Positions 35,784 through 45,056 of a DNA stretch of 53,050 nucleotides are shown piece by piece. Below the pieces are notes generated by a model. The model was given only the letters and a program-made list of their open reading frames with translations, was not told the origin of the DNA and made no database searches. The first letter of the stretch is position 1. Each line of letters begins with the position of its first letter. The stretch is from Bacteroidota bacterium. GTDB lineage: Bacteria > Bacteroidota > Bacteroidia > M30B66. The translations under genes were made by a program, and so were the position numbers. The DNA lies in contig JAIXYK010000036.1 in the NCBI GenBank assembly GCA_027490225.1, forward strand, positions 1-53,050, in the 5' to 3' direction.

Positions 35784-38700
35784 TTATTGTTGAGAAGCTT
35801 CTAAAGTTCCACCTGAAGTTCCTGAATATTTCATTTCTAAAACGCCAAAACGCTTTTGAAGATCTGCTGATAATTCAGTCCTTGAATTTCTCCTCGCTAT
35901 GTCTGAAATAAATTTAAAAATCGACATATTTCTTTGGATTTCGCCATCAAAATCTTTAATGATAGCTGGCTTTTGACCGAAATACCAAGTCAATTCTTGT
36001 TCAACAATATCTGCATATCGTTTCATGATTTTATCTGCCTTATCATTTTTGCTGCACTGATAGTAGTCTTCAGCTAATTGAACAACGAAGAAATTATATG
36101 GAACATTTTTTTCTGGGAGCACTTCAAATGCTTTGTCTAAAACTTTAACTGCAGAATCTTTTTTTCCTTCAGAAATTAAAGCCGACGCCAGTCTGTCGAA
36201 ATTGCTTCGAAGATTCATGGTCATTCTTTGATTATTCTCATCCATGTAAACTTCGTTCTTGTCTACTCCACCCCATTTAAATTTGTTCATGATATTATCG
36301 TACATAATTCCGGAAGCTACTCTTCCGAAATTTTGACCATTTGAAGGTGGATTTTGAACAGGAACCAATCGATAAGCTAATCCTTCTAATTGGAAATAGT
36401 CTTGCAAACCTAAGAAACTATCATCACCAACAGTAATTGCAAAATAAACTGGTCTTTTCCAGTTGTTAGTAGCTAAAAGATCTAAAATCATTAAATCAGC
36501 TTTTAAAATGTAATTTCTATCTATGGTGAAATTGATAGATTTAACAATCCGATTTGCTAACTCTGGAGCGACAGTTCCGTTTTTAATTACCTCAGCGGAG
36601 TCAACAGGAATGCTGAAGTTTTTAGAAGGGAAATATTCGAAATTTCTTTCACCATATTTAAATTTAGTTGAAGGATCGTCGCTTTCAACAAATTTCATCA
36701 TTTCTCTAATATCTTGGAAACCATCAAGATTTTCATCATAAATTAAAATCTGGTCGCGTCTTCCTTGACGATATTTATCTTGTGTCAGAGAAATAGGCAC
36801 TGCATCAGAATCATAAGCTTTACGTTTGATTTGATCTATGTACCAGTCAGTATTTAATAAACTTAGGTTTACAACTCGAATATCAGTTCTTATACCTTCT
36901 ACTTCTTGAGCGTACCACAAAGGGAAAGTATCATTATCTCCATTTGTAAACAATATGGCATTTTTTTGACAAGATTGTAGGTAATTGCTGGCATAATCTC
37001 TTGCAGTAAATCTTAAAGAACGGTCGTGGTCGTCCCAGCCACCTTTTGCCATTAAGCCGGGCACAGCAACAGTTGAAATTGCGATGACTGCAACAGCTAC
37101 AACATTTGCAGGTGCATATTTTCTAAAGAAATCGTAAAGTGAAGCAACGCCTAAACCAATCCAAATTGAAAAAGCATAAAATGAACCAGTGAAACCATAA
37201 TCACGCTCTCTAGGTTCATTTGTATATTGATTTAGAAATATAATAATTGCAATTCCTGTAAAAAAGTAAAACAACATTACAACTGAAAAGTCGCGCTTAG
37301 ACTTCATGAAGTGATAAACCATTCCAATCAATCCAAGAATCATTGGGAGAAAGAAAAATGAATTATTGGCTTTATTTCCTCCAATAGAAGCTGGCATATT
37401 TGATTGTGTGCCTAATCTACCATCGTCAAAGAATGAAATTCCGCTTTTCCAGCCGCCTTCTAAAGCAGGTTTCCCTTGCCCTTGAATATCATTTGTTCTT
37501 CCAACAAAGTTCCAAGCGAAATATCTGAAGTACATGAATCCTAATTGATATCCGAAGAAGAACTTGATATTTTCTCCAAATGTTGGTTTCTTTTTAGGGT
37601 CACCTTTTATGTTTGCCCAAGATTTATATCCTCTGATGTGTTGTGGTTGGCTACTCCACATTCTTGGAAAAATAGTACAATAAGCAGGGTCGTAAACTGG
37701 TTCTTCTGTATCCTTAGGAGTCGCTATTACTTCATATTTACCAGTTGTTTTATTAGGTGCGTAAACAGTGTTTCCCGGTTTGTATCGTTTACTCGCATCA
37801 GGGTGAAGCGGAGCATTATAATACTGACCATAAACCAAAGGGCGAGTTCCGTATTGTTCACGATTTAAATAAGAAAGTAATGTGAACACGTTTTCAGGGT
37901 TGTTTTCATCCATTGGTGTGTCTGCAGAAGAACGGATAAGAATCATTCCATAACTTGAATAACCTATCAGCATAACTGTAAAACATAACAAGGCAGTATT
38001 CCAAATTGCTTTGCCTTTTTTACGGGTATAATAAAGACCAAAAGCTACTAACGCAACTAATAATATAAAATAAAATATAGCGCCTGCTCCAAAAGGTAAC
38101 CCAAATGAATTGGTGAACAGCAATTCAAATTTAGCAGCAAAACCTACAATTCCTGGGATAATTCCAAATTGTACCAAACCTAGAATAAACATTCCAACAA
38201 GGAAGGTAATAAACAATCCCATTTTAGTTGGGCTGTATTTTTTGAAGTAATAAATGAAAGCAAGGGCAGGAATTGCCAATAAATTCAGTAAGTGGATACC
38301 AATAGATAAACCAAATAAGTAAGCAATTAAAACAATATATCTATCTGCAAAAGGCTCATCAGCTACTTCTTCCCATTTCAACATTGCCCAAAAAACGACT
38401 GCGGTAAAAAATGAAGATGTTGCATAAACCTCACCTTCAACTGCAGAAAACCAGAATGTATCAGAAAAAGTATATGCTAAAGCTCCAACGATTCCACAGC
38501 CTATTACTGCAATAGTATTTGCGCCAGTTAGCAATCCATCTTTCCCTAAAAACAATTTCTTAGCGATATGTGTAATGGTCCAAAACAGAAATAAAATAGT
38601 ACCAGCACTTGCTAAAGCGGAAAGCAAATTCATCATATAAGCAACTTTGGAAGTGTCGCCAAAAGCAAATAAAGTGGCAATTCTTCCCATAATCATGAAT

Positions 38701-38867
38701 AATGGTGCTCCTGGTGGATGTCCAATTTGCAGCTTGTAAGCAGTAGCAATGAACTCACCACAATCCCAGAAACTTGCTGTAGGTTCAACAGTTGTACCGT
38801 ATACAAAAAGGGCTATAGCGAATACTAGCCATCCAAAAATGTTATTTAGAAACTTATATTGTTTCAT
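35784..38867 (-). CDS. GT117 (DUF2723) multi-span membrane glycosyltransferase
   Basis: The 1027-residue protein has about a dozen membrane helices in its first 600 residues and a soluble C-terminal part with TPR-like helices (about 880-990). Near the N-terminus the sequence TASFWDCGEFIATAYKLQIG (about residues 29-48) has the acidic residues typical of DUF2723. This family is listed as glycosyltransferase family 117 and resembles protein O-mannosyltransferases, which use polyprenyl-phosphate sugars on the outer face of the inner membrane. A role in protein or envelope glycosylation is plausible but not proven by sequence. It is the first gene of a unit with a polysaccharide deacetylase and an acyltransferase. 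A one-mismatch promoter element (TATTTTCG, 38915-38922) lies 48 bases upstream. Confidence 0.85.
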   Translation of the reverse strand: MKQYKFLNNIFGWLVFAIALFVYGTTVEPTASFWDCGEFIATAYKLQIGHPPGAPLFMIMGRIATLFAFGDTSKVAYMMNLLSALASAGTILFLFWTITHIAKKLFLGKDGLLTGANTIAVIGCGIVGALAYTFSDTFWFSAVEGEVYATSSFFTAVVFWAMLKWEEVADEPFADRYIVLIAYLFGLSIGIHLLNLLAIPALAFIYYFKKYSPTKMGLFITFLVGMFILGLVQFGIIPGIVGFAAKFELLFTNSFGLPFGAGAIFYFILLVALVAFGLYYTRKKGKAIWNTALLCFTVMLIGYSSYGMILIRSSADTPMDENNPENVFTLLSYLNREQYGTRPLVYGQYYNAPLHPDASKRYKPGNTVYAPNKTTGKYEVIATPKDTEEPVYDPAYCTIFPRMWSSQPQHIRGYKSWANIKGDPKKKPTFGENIKFFFGYQLGFMYFRYFAWNFVGRTNDIQGQGKPALEGGWKSGISFFDDGRLGTQSNMPASIGGNKANNSFFFLPMILGLIGMVYHFMKSKRDFSVVMLFYFFTGIAIIIFLNQYTNEPRERDYGFTGSFYAFSIWIGLGVASLYDFFRKYAPANVVAVAVIAISTVAVPGLMAKGGWDDHDRSLRFTARDYASNYLQSCQKNAILFTNGDNDTFPLWYAQEVEGIRTDIRVVNLSLLNTDWYIDQIKRKAYDSDAVPISLTQDKYRQGRRDQILIYDENLDGFQDIREMMKFVESDDPSTKFKYGERNFEYFPSKNFSIPVDSAEVIKNGTVAPELANRIVKSINFTIDRNYILKADLMILDLLATNNWKRPVYFAITVGDDSFLGLQDYFQLEGLAYRLVPVQNPPSNGQNFGRVASGIMYDNIMNKFKWGGVDKNEVYMDENNQRMTMNLRSNFDRLASALISEGKKDSAVKVLDKAFEVLPEKNVPYNFFVVQLAEDYYQCSKNDKADKIMKRYADIVEQELTWYFGQKPAIIKDFDGEIQRNMSIFKFISDIARRNSRTELSADLQKRFGVLEMKYSGTSGGTLEASQQ

Positions 38868-39055
38868 AGAAAATTATGATATAATTAGGTATGTATTTGT
38901 AAAATTAGCAGCGACGAAAATAAGAAACGCGATTGAATCACGGACATATAACTAAGAAAGTTTTCACAAAGTATATGAAATGACCGTTAACAAAAATAAA
39001 ATGGGCTTGAATATCAATGCTTTCAGAATTATTTTAACAATAATTGTTTGATAGA

Positions 39056-39085
39056 TTTGTAAATAAAATGCTTTTATTACTTTTG
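39056..39085 (+). promoter_or_regulatory. Promoter of tRNA-Gln
   Basis: TTTG (39056-39059), 18 bases, then TACTTTTG (39078-39085) match the Bacteroidota consensus TTTG-N19-TAnnTTTG with no mismatch in the boxes. The tRNA begins 11 bases further on. It is the best promoter match in the window. Confidence 0.8.
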
Positions 39086-39096
39086 CACCCGATTAA

Positions 39097-39169
39097 TGAC
39101 CGATGGTGTAACTGGCAACACGTCTGATTTTGGTTCAGAAGAGTCCAGGTTCGAAACCTGGTCGGTCAA
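39097..39169 (+). tRNA. tRNA-Gln (anticodon UUG)
   Basis: The 73-base sequence folds as a cloverleaf: acceptor TGACCGA pairs with TCGGTCA (39162-39168), and anticodon stem TCTGA/TCAGA encloses loop TTTTGGT with anticodon TTG. T stem CCAGG/CCTGG surrounds TTCGAAA. The discriminator base is A and CCA is not encoded. It has a clean promoter and a terminator 3 bases downstream. Confidence 0.95.
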
Positions 39170-39171
39170 CT

Positions 39172-39201
39172 AACCCTACTTTTTCTAAGTAGGGTTTTTT
39201 T
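39172..39201 (+). terminator. Terminator after tRNA-Gln
   Basis: AACCCTACTT (39172-39181) pairs perfectly with AAGTAGGGTT (39187-39196), loop TTTCT, and runs into seven T. It ends the tRNA transcript and lies 28 bases before the uvrB start, so uvrB needs its own promoter or read-through. Confidence 0.9.
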
Positions 39202-39228
39202 ATTTTTGTGCTTAAGTTTTCAAACGAT

Positions 39229-41247
39229 ATGGAATTTCAGCTTACCTCAGATTTTGAGCCAACAGGTGACCAACCTCAGGCCATTCAACAATTAAAGGAA
39301 GGCGTGCTAAGGAATGACAGAGCACAGGTATTACTAGGAGTTACAGGTTCAGGAAAGACGTTTACGGTTGCCAATGTTATAAAGGAAACAGGAAGACCAA
39401 CCTTAATACTTAGTCATAATAAGACATTAGCTGCGCAGTTATATCAAGAATTTAAGACGTTCTTTCCTAAAAATGCAGTAGAATATTTTGTTTCTTACTA
39501 TGATTACTATCAACCAGAGGCATATTTACCGTCTTCAAACACTTATATTGAAAAGGACTTATCAATAAATGAAGAAATTGAGAAGCTACGTTTAAGTACA
39601 GCCTCCTCGTTGCTTTCTGGAAGAAGAGATATTATTGTTGTTTCGTCTGTGAGCTGCATATATGGTATGGGAAATCCTGAAAATATTAAGAGCAATACCA
39701 TTACAGTTAAAAGGGGTGATATAATTAGCAGGAATCGTTTTTTACATTTATTGGTTGCGGCACTTTATTCTCGGACTGAGGCTGAATTTAAACATGGTAC
39801 ATTCCGCGTAAAAGGCGATACCGTTGACATATTTATTGGAAATGCAGATGTAGCTTACCGAGTTTATTTCTTCGGAGATGAAGTTGAATCGATTGAATGG
39901 ATTGACCCTGTAACAGCGAGTTTAATTGAAGAAGTGGAAGTAGTTACAATTTATCCTGCAACTATTTATGTGGCTGTAAAAGATAGCATTAAAGACGTTA
40001 TTTGGTTGATACAAGAAGATATGTTAAAACAAGTAGAATACTTTAAAAGCGAAGGAAAATACTTGGAAGCCAAAAGATTAGAAGACAGGGTGACGTATGA
40101 TTTAGAAATGATTCGTGAGTTAGGATATTGCAGTGGAATTGAGAATTATTCGAGGTATTTTGATGGTAGAGTGAAAGGAACAAGGCCTTTTTGTTTGTTA
40201 GATTATTTTCCAGACGACTTTTTAATGGTTATAGATGAAAGTCACGTTACGCTGCCTCAAATAAGAGCGATGTACGGAGGAGATTTATCTCGAAAGCAAA
40301 ATTTGGTTGAATTTGGTTTTCGTTTACCAGCTGCTTTGGATAATAGACCCTTGAAATTTGAGGAATTTTACAACTTAGCACATCAGATTATTTACGTTAG
40401 TGCGACTCCGGCAGATTATGAAATGCAGGAGGCTGGAGGAATTTTAGTTGAACAATTAATTAGACCAACAGGATTATTAGACCCAATAATTGAAGTAAGG
40501 CCGAGTCAAAATCAAATAGACGATTTGTTAGATGAAGTTGACCGTGTGATTAAGAAAGATGAAAGAGTATTGGTTACAACGCTTACTAAACGGATGGCGG
40601 AAGAATTAAGCAAATACATGTCTAAGTTGAATATACGTTGTCGTTACATTCATTCAGATGTTGATACAATGGAAAGAGTTGAGATTTTAGGAGATTTAAG
40701 ATTAGGGAAATTTGATGTTTTGATTGGAGTGAATTTGTTGCGCGAAGGATTGGATTTACCAGAAGTATCGTTGGTTGCAATTTTAGATGCTGATAAAGAA
40801 GGATTTTTACGTTCTGAGCGTTCTTTGGTTCAAACCGTGGGAAGAGCTGCGAGAAATGTGAATGGGAAGGTTGTGATGTATGCAGATAAGATGACAGAAT
40901 CGATGCGCAAAACCATTGAGGAAACAAATAGACGCAGAGAAACACAGACTAAGTATAATATTGAACACAACATAACTCCAACTCAAATTGTAAAATCTCA
41001 TGATTCAATATTTGCGCGCTCTGCTGGAGGAACAAAAAGTCCAACATCAAAAGCTTATGTTGAAAATGTTTCTGTAAATCTGGCAGCAGATCCTGTGATG
41101 AAATACATGACCAAAGAGCAGATTCAAAAAAGCATTGCTCAAACGCGAAAATTGATGGAAAAAGCTGCTAAAGAACTTGATTTTATGGAAGCAGCAAGGT
41201 TGCGTGATGAATTGTTTGGATTAGAGAAATTATTGAAAGAGAAATAG
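39229..41247 (+). CDS. uvrB: UvrB, excinuclease ABC subunit B
   Basis: The 672-residue protein is the damage-verifying helicase of nucleotide excision repair. It receives DNA from UvrA and recruits UvrC. Visible features, in order, are the N-terminus FEPTGDQPQAI, Walker A GVTGSGKT, the beta-hairpin region YYDYYQPEAYLP, Walker B-like VIDESH, SATP, the helicase C-terminal region with VNLLREGLDLPEVSLVAILDADKEGFLRS split over two motifs, QTVGRAARN, and the C-terminal UVR motif MEAARLRDELFGLEKLL that binds UvrC. The length is normal for the family. The start is ATG 39229, which places the conserved FQLTSDFEP next to the start. A GTG at 39208 is in frame but less likely. Confidence 0.97.
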   Translation: MEFQLTSDFEPTGDQPQAIQQLKEGVLRNDRAQVLLGVTGSGKTFTVANVIKETGRPTLILSHNKTLAAQLYQEFKTFFPKNAVEYFVSYYDYYQPEAYLPSSNTYIEKDLSINEEIEKLRLSTASSLLSGRRDIIVVSSVSCIYGMGNPENIKSNTITVKRGDIISRNRFLHLLVAALYSRTEAEFKHGTFRVKGDTVDIFIGNADVAYRVYFFGDEVESIEWIDPVTASLIEEVEVVTIYPATIYVAVKDSIKDVIWLIQEDMLKQVEYFKSEGKYLEAKRLEDRVTYDLEMIRELGYCSGIENYSRYFDGRVKGTRPFCLLDYFPDDFLMVIDESHVTLPQIRAMYGGDLSRKQNLVEFGFRLPAALDNRPLKFEEFYNLAHQIIYVSATPADYEMQEAGGILVEQLIRPTGLLDPIIEVRPSQNQIDDLLDEVDRVIKKDERVLVTTLTKRMAEELSKYMSKLNIRCRYIHSDVDTMERVEILGDLRLGKFDVLIGVNLLREGLDLPEVSLVAILDADKEGFLRSERSLVQTVGRAARNVNGKVVMYADKMTESMRKTIEETNRRRETQTKYNIEHNITPTQIVKSHDSIFARSAGGTKSPTSKAYVENVSVNLAADPVMKYMTKEQIQKSIAQTRKLMEKAAKELDFMEAARLRDELFGLEKLLKEK

Positions 41248-41257
41248 CTTTTTTTAC

Positions 41258-41265
41258 TAATTTCG
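41258..41265 (+). promoter_or_regulatory. Probable -7 element of tRNA-Arg (TAATTTCG variant)
   Basis: TAATTTCG differs from TAnnTTTG at one position, yet lies 11 bases before the mature tRNA, the same distance as the perfect box of tRNA-Gln. A weak -33 (ATTG, 41232-41235) sits 22 bases upstream, inside the end of uvrB. Confidence 0.5.
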
Positions 41266-41276
41266 CACATCTAAAT

Positions 41277-41350
41277 GGCTCTGTAGTTCAATTGGATAGA
41301 ATGACAGTTTCCGGTACTGTTGGTTGGGGGTTCGAATCCCTCCAGGGTCA
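41277..41350 (+). tRNA. tRNA-Arg (anticodon CCG)
   Basis: Seventy-four bases fold as a cloverleaf. Acceptor GGCTCTG pairs with CAGGGTC (41343-41349) with two G-U pairs. Anticodon stem ACAGT/ACTGT holds loop TTCCGGT with anticodon CCG, reading the rare codon CGG. The T loop is TTCGAAT. The discriminator is A and CCA is not encoded. Confidence 0.93.
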
Positions 41351-41381
41351 CAAAAATTTGAAGCAAATGTAATGTGAGAGT

Positions 41382-44300
41382 TTACAACCTCACCCCTATA
41401 ATTGTGATGTCATCTACTTGATCAACATTGCCTTTCCAATTTGCAAATGAATCATATAATAAAACTCTTTGCTGTTCCATTGGCAATTCATGAATAGAAA
41501 GCAATAATTCCTTCAATTTTGATTTTTGGAACTTTCTGTCATCAGGCCCTCCAAACTGATCAGCGAAGCCATCTGTAATCAAATAGATTACATCTCCTTT
41601 TTCCATTTTAAAAGAATGGTTTGTGTAAGGATATCTATTTTCAGAAAAGCCCACAGGTTGCTTATCTGCTTTTGTTTCTATGAGAGTATTGCCATTTTTT
41701 ATTATCCATAATGGATTATTTGCACCTGCCCATTGAAGTTCGCCAGTTTCAACATCTAAAGCACATAAAGAAGCGTCCATTCCATCATAAATTTGGGTAG
41801 AATCATCTGCATTTTTCTTAAAATTTTCAACCACTAATTCTGCCACTTTATCCAAAATCTCTGATGGTTTTCTTTTTCCAAATTCAATTAATGATTTGTT
41901 TAATGCATTATGGCACATTACACTCACCATTGCTCCAGGAACACCATGGCCAGTGCAATCGCAAGCTGCAAAATATACTGTTTCAGAACCAATTGGACTT
42001 TCCATCCAATAAAAGTCTCCAGCCACAATATCTTTTGGAAGGTATAAAATAAATGATTCCTGAAGGTATTTCTTTACTACCCTAGGTGAAGGTAAAATAG
42101 TAGCTTGTATTTTCTTGGCGTACTCGATACTACTCAGAATTTCACGATTTTTTAATTCCACCGTTTTCTTTTCCATCTGCAATTCTGAAGTACGACTTTT
42201 TACTGTTACCTCTAATAATTCTTTATCTTTTCTTAGAATTGAAGTTCTCCATCTAAATAATACATAAATTGAAAATGCAGCAAAACCAACATAAAATAAA
42301 TATGCCCACCAGGTTCTATACCAAGGAGGCAATACGGTAAAAGTGTAAGAAATTGGTTCACTCCAATTTGAAGCTTCTTCAGTAGAAAGTCCTGTAAATT
42401 TTGCTCTAACTTTTAATGTATAAGTTCCTTCGAAAATGTTACCAAAAGTTGCAAATGTTTTAGAAGAAACTGGACTCCATTCGTCATCATATCCTTCTAA
42501 AAAATACTGGTACTTTATTAAACTAGATTTTGAAGGATCTACAGCCAGAAAATCAACCGTAATGCTGTTATTCTTATAAGGAAGTACTAGATTCTGCGGT
42601 ACATTATAAAACAAACCGAGACCATTAAATTGGATATCGCCAAACTTATCTTTCCATTGTTCTCTTTGCTCAGCAGTAAGTGGCTTTCCAAAAATAGATA
42701 TTTCTTCAGCAATGTTGGCTGGAGTATTTAATGTATCTTTTGAATTTCCATTTTCTATTAGGTTAGACCAAGCTATTGGGGTATTATTTATTTTAATATT
42801 TTGAATAAATACTTTAGGTTTTTTGGTATTGATATTTAATTTAGATAGGTCTAATCTTACCAAAGCTGTTTTATCGCTTCCTGTTCCTAGCCACACAATT
42901 CCATTTTTATCTTGAATCATGCAATTTTGGCCAACATTTACATCTTTTATTGAGAAGCCATTTTCTGTATTTAATATTTGAAGATTTTTAAGTTGCTCCT
43001 TTTTTGAAAAATCGGGATAATCAAAAATATTCACTCCAAAATTGGTTCCCAGCATCATACGACCGTCTTGTAATTGCAATATTTGGGTGATGAAATTATC
43101 AGATAAACCTTGCTCCGTAGAGATGGTTCTTATTGTAGCAGATTCTTTTTCTATATCGCTTATTATGTTGACTCCACCTTCATCTACTCCTACCCATATA
43201 TTTCCTTTTTTATCTTCTATTATGCAAAATATATTATCTCCGGAAAGTCCATTCTGCTTGTTATAATTGGTAAAAGTTTTTCCATCGAAACAAGATAATC
43301 CGCCACCATAAGAACCAAACCACATTCTCCCTTTAGAATCTTCAAAAATTGCCAATACCATATTTTTTGCAAGACCTTGTTCTTCGGTATAATTCGTAAA
43401 TGTTTTACCATTGAAACATGTAATTCCTTTATCGATAGATGAAATCCAGATATTACCCTTGCTGTCTCCCTTACAACCTAAAACAAAATTACTTGCCAAA
43501 CCCTGTTCTGCGGTGTAATTTGTAAAGGTCTTACCATCATAAAAACTAACACCTTTATCATCATCACCAAACCAGAGGCTCCCATTTTTATCTTGATAAA
43601 TAGAAGCAATTGTATTGCCTGACATACCATGGTTTGTGTTATAAGTTGTAAATGACTTTTCATCGAATTTAACAACTCCATTTGCAATGGTACCAAACCA
43701 AATATTGCCTTTACTATCTTCTTGAATACTTAAAAAATTATTATAGGGTAAGCCTTGATTGGTAGTATAATTGGTTACCGCAGCTCCATCGTACCTAATT
43801 ACTCCACCGCCGTAAGTAGAAAACCAAAGATTTCCAGCATTATCTTCCGCAATATCAAACACAGCATCATTTGATAGCCCTTGTTTTGTAGTAAACTTCG
43901 TAAACTTTTTTCCATCAAATCTCAAAACACCGTCTCCATCTGTTCCAAACCAAATATTACCATTCTTGTCCAGAATACTACAGAAAATAGATTCACCTAA
44001 AGTTTCTTTATCATCGTAGTAATTTGTAAATGCTCCATTTTTAAAACATGAAAATCCTTTTTCTAAGGTGCCAATCCACATTCCTCCTGTTTTGTCTTCG
44101 ATAATTGTTTTCACAAGATTATCAGGAAGTCCGTTGGAAGTAGAATAATTGGTAAATTTATTTCCATCCAACACAGAAATACCTCCTTCAGTACCTATCC
44201 AAATTCTTCCTTTGCTATCTAACTTTAAAGTTTGCACATTATTATTTACTAAACCTTGAGTGGTTGTATAATTGATGAATTTTTTTCCATCATATTTAGA

Positions 44301-44909
44301 GATTCCATTATCTTTTGAACCAAACCATAAATTACCTGTGCTGTCTAAAATAACTGAATAAAAGTTATTTGAAGTAAGACCATCTTTTGTAGTAAAGTTT
44401 GTAAACTTATGTCCATCAAATTTGGAAACACCACTTACTGTTGTGGCAAACCATAAATTTCCCTCTTTATCTTGACAAATAGAGAATACTTGATTGCTGC
44501 AAAGACCATGTGATGTATTGTAGTTAGTAAATGATTTACCATCATATTTAGAAATTCCAGCTCCTAAAGTTCCAAACCAAAGATTTCCGATATTGTCTTT
44601 AAAAGAGCATTGTACCACATCCATTGCTAATCCATCATCGGTAGTATAATTCTGCATTTTGCTAAAACCACCATGTTCACCAACACCTTCTTGAATAATG
44701 TAAGGCACAGGATTTCCCACATTTCTAACAATTGGTTTTCCAGCGTCAACTATTGTCGGAGGTTTTGGAGGAATTACTGGAACTATTTTTACTTTTTTCT
44801 CCTGTATAAATTCGACTAGTGTGCTTGAATTATCCTTGTAACTTTTCTGACAAGATTGCAAAACAATAAGTGTCAAAAAAAAGATAATGAATGGATTAAT
44901 TAATTTCAT
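41382..44909 (-). CDS. Sensor with two beta-propellers, Y_Y_Y domain and SpoIIE-type phosphatase
   Basis: The 1175-residue protein starts with a lipoprotein-like signal (LIVLQSC, Cys20). Then come about fourteen two-component-regulator-propeller blades (about 75-690), each of the form GNLWFGTxxxGxxxYDGKxFTNYTTxxGL with variation, enough for two seven-bladed propellers. A Y_Y_Y domain (about 790-870) has KYQYFLEGYDDEWSP. One membrane helix (WWAYLFYVGFAAFSIYVLF), a coiled coil and a PP2C/SpoIIE domain (about 960-1175) with GDFYWMES, ACDCTGHGVPGAMVS and DDITIIGVRL complete it. Normal hybrid systems of this build end in a histidine kinase; this one ends in a serine/threonine phosphatase, so it likely controls an anti-sigma or anti-anti-sigma switch. 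The signal sensed is unknown. Confidence 0.9.
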   Translation of the reverse strand: MKLINPFIIFFLTLIVLQSCQKSYKDNSSTLVEFIQEKKVKIVPVIPPKPPTIVDAGKPIVRNVGNPVPYIIQEGVGEHGGFSKMQNYTTDDGLAMDVVQCSFKDNIGNLWFGTLGAGISKYDGKSFTNYNTSHGLCSNQVFSICQDKEGNLWFATTVSGVSKFDGHKFTNFTTKDGLTSNNFYSVILDSTGNLWFGSKDNGISKYDGKKFINYTTTQGLVNNNVQTLKLDSKGRIWIGTEGGISVLDGNKFTNYSTSNGLPDNLVKTIIEDKTGGMWIGTLEKGFSCFKNGAFTNYYDDKETLGESIFCSILDKNGNIWFGTDGDGVLRFDGKKFTKFTTKQGLSNDAVFDIAEDNAGNLWFSTYGGGVIRYDGAAVTNYTTNQGLPYNNFLSIQEDSKGNIWFGTIANGVVKFDEKSFTTYNTNHGMSGNTIASIYQDKNGSLWFGDDDKGVSFYDGKTFTNYTAEQGLASNFVLGCKGDSKGNIWISSIDKGITCFNGKTFTNYTEEQGLAKNMVLAIFEDSKGRMWFGSYGGGLSCFDGKTFTNYNKQNGLSGDNIFCIIEDKKGNIWVGVDEGGVNIISDIEKESATIRTISTEQGLSDNFITQILQLQDGRMMLGTNFGVNIFDYPDFSKKEQLKNLQILNTENGFSIKDVNVGQNCMIQDKNGIVWLGTGSDKTALVRLDLSKLNINTKKPKVFIQNIKINNTPIAWSNLIENGNSKDTLNTPANIAEEISIFGKPLTAEQREQWKDKFGDIQFNGLGLFYNVPQNLVLPYKNNSITVDFLAVDPSKSSLIKYQYFLEGYDDEWSPVSSKTFATFGNIFEGTYTLKVRAKFTGLSTEEASNWSEPISYTFTVLPPWYRTWWAYLFYVGFAAFSIYVLFRWRTSILRKDKELLEVTVKSRTSELQMEKKTVELKNREILSSIEYAKKIQATILPSPRVVKKYLQESFILYLPKDIVAGDFYWMESPIGSETVYFAACDCTGHGVPGAMVSVMCHNALNKSLIEFGKRKPSEILDKVAELVVENFKKNADDSTQIYDGMDASLCALDVETGELQWAGANNPLWIIKNGNTLIETKADKQPVGFSENRYPYTNHSFKMEKGDVIYLITDGFADQFGGPDDRKFQKSKLKELLLSIHELPMEQQRVLLYDSFANWKGNVDQVDDITIIGVRL

Positions 44910-45056
44910 TCTAAATTAAATCTTTGTAAATATTCAATAAATAATAGGAATAAAATAATTAATGACTAAAATAATTTGAACAACCTTATGTCACTGTTTA
45001 TTTCATTTCCCGAAATATGTTACTTTACGAATATCTGATTTACTTTTACCCATTAA

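Noticed and set aside
39097-41350. uvrB flanked by two tRNA genes as a possible integrated element
   Set aside because: No integrase gene and no direct copy of either tRNA 3' end was seen nearby, and uvrB is a housekeeping gene; the arrangement looks ordinary.
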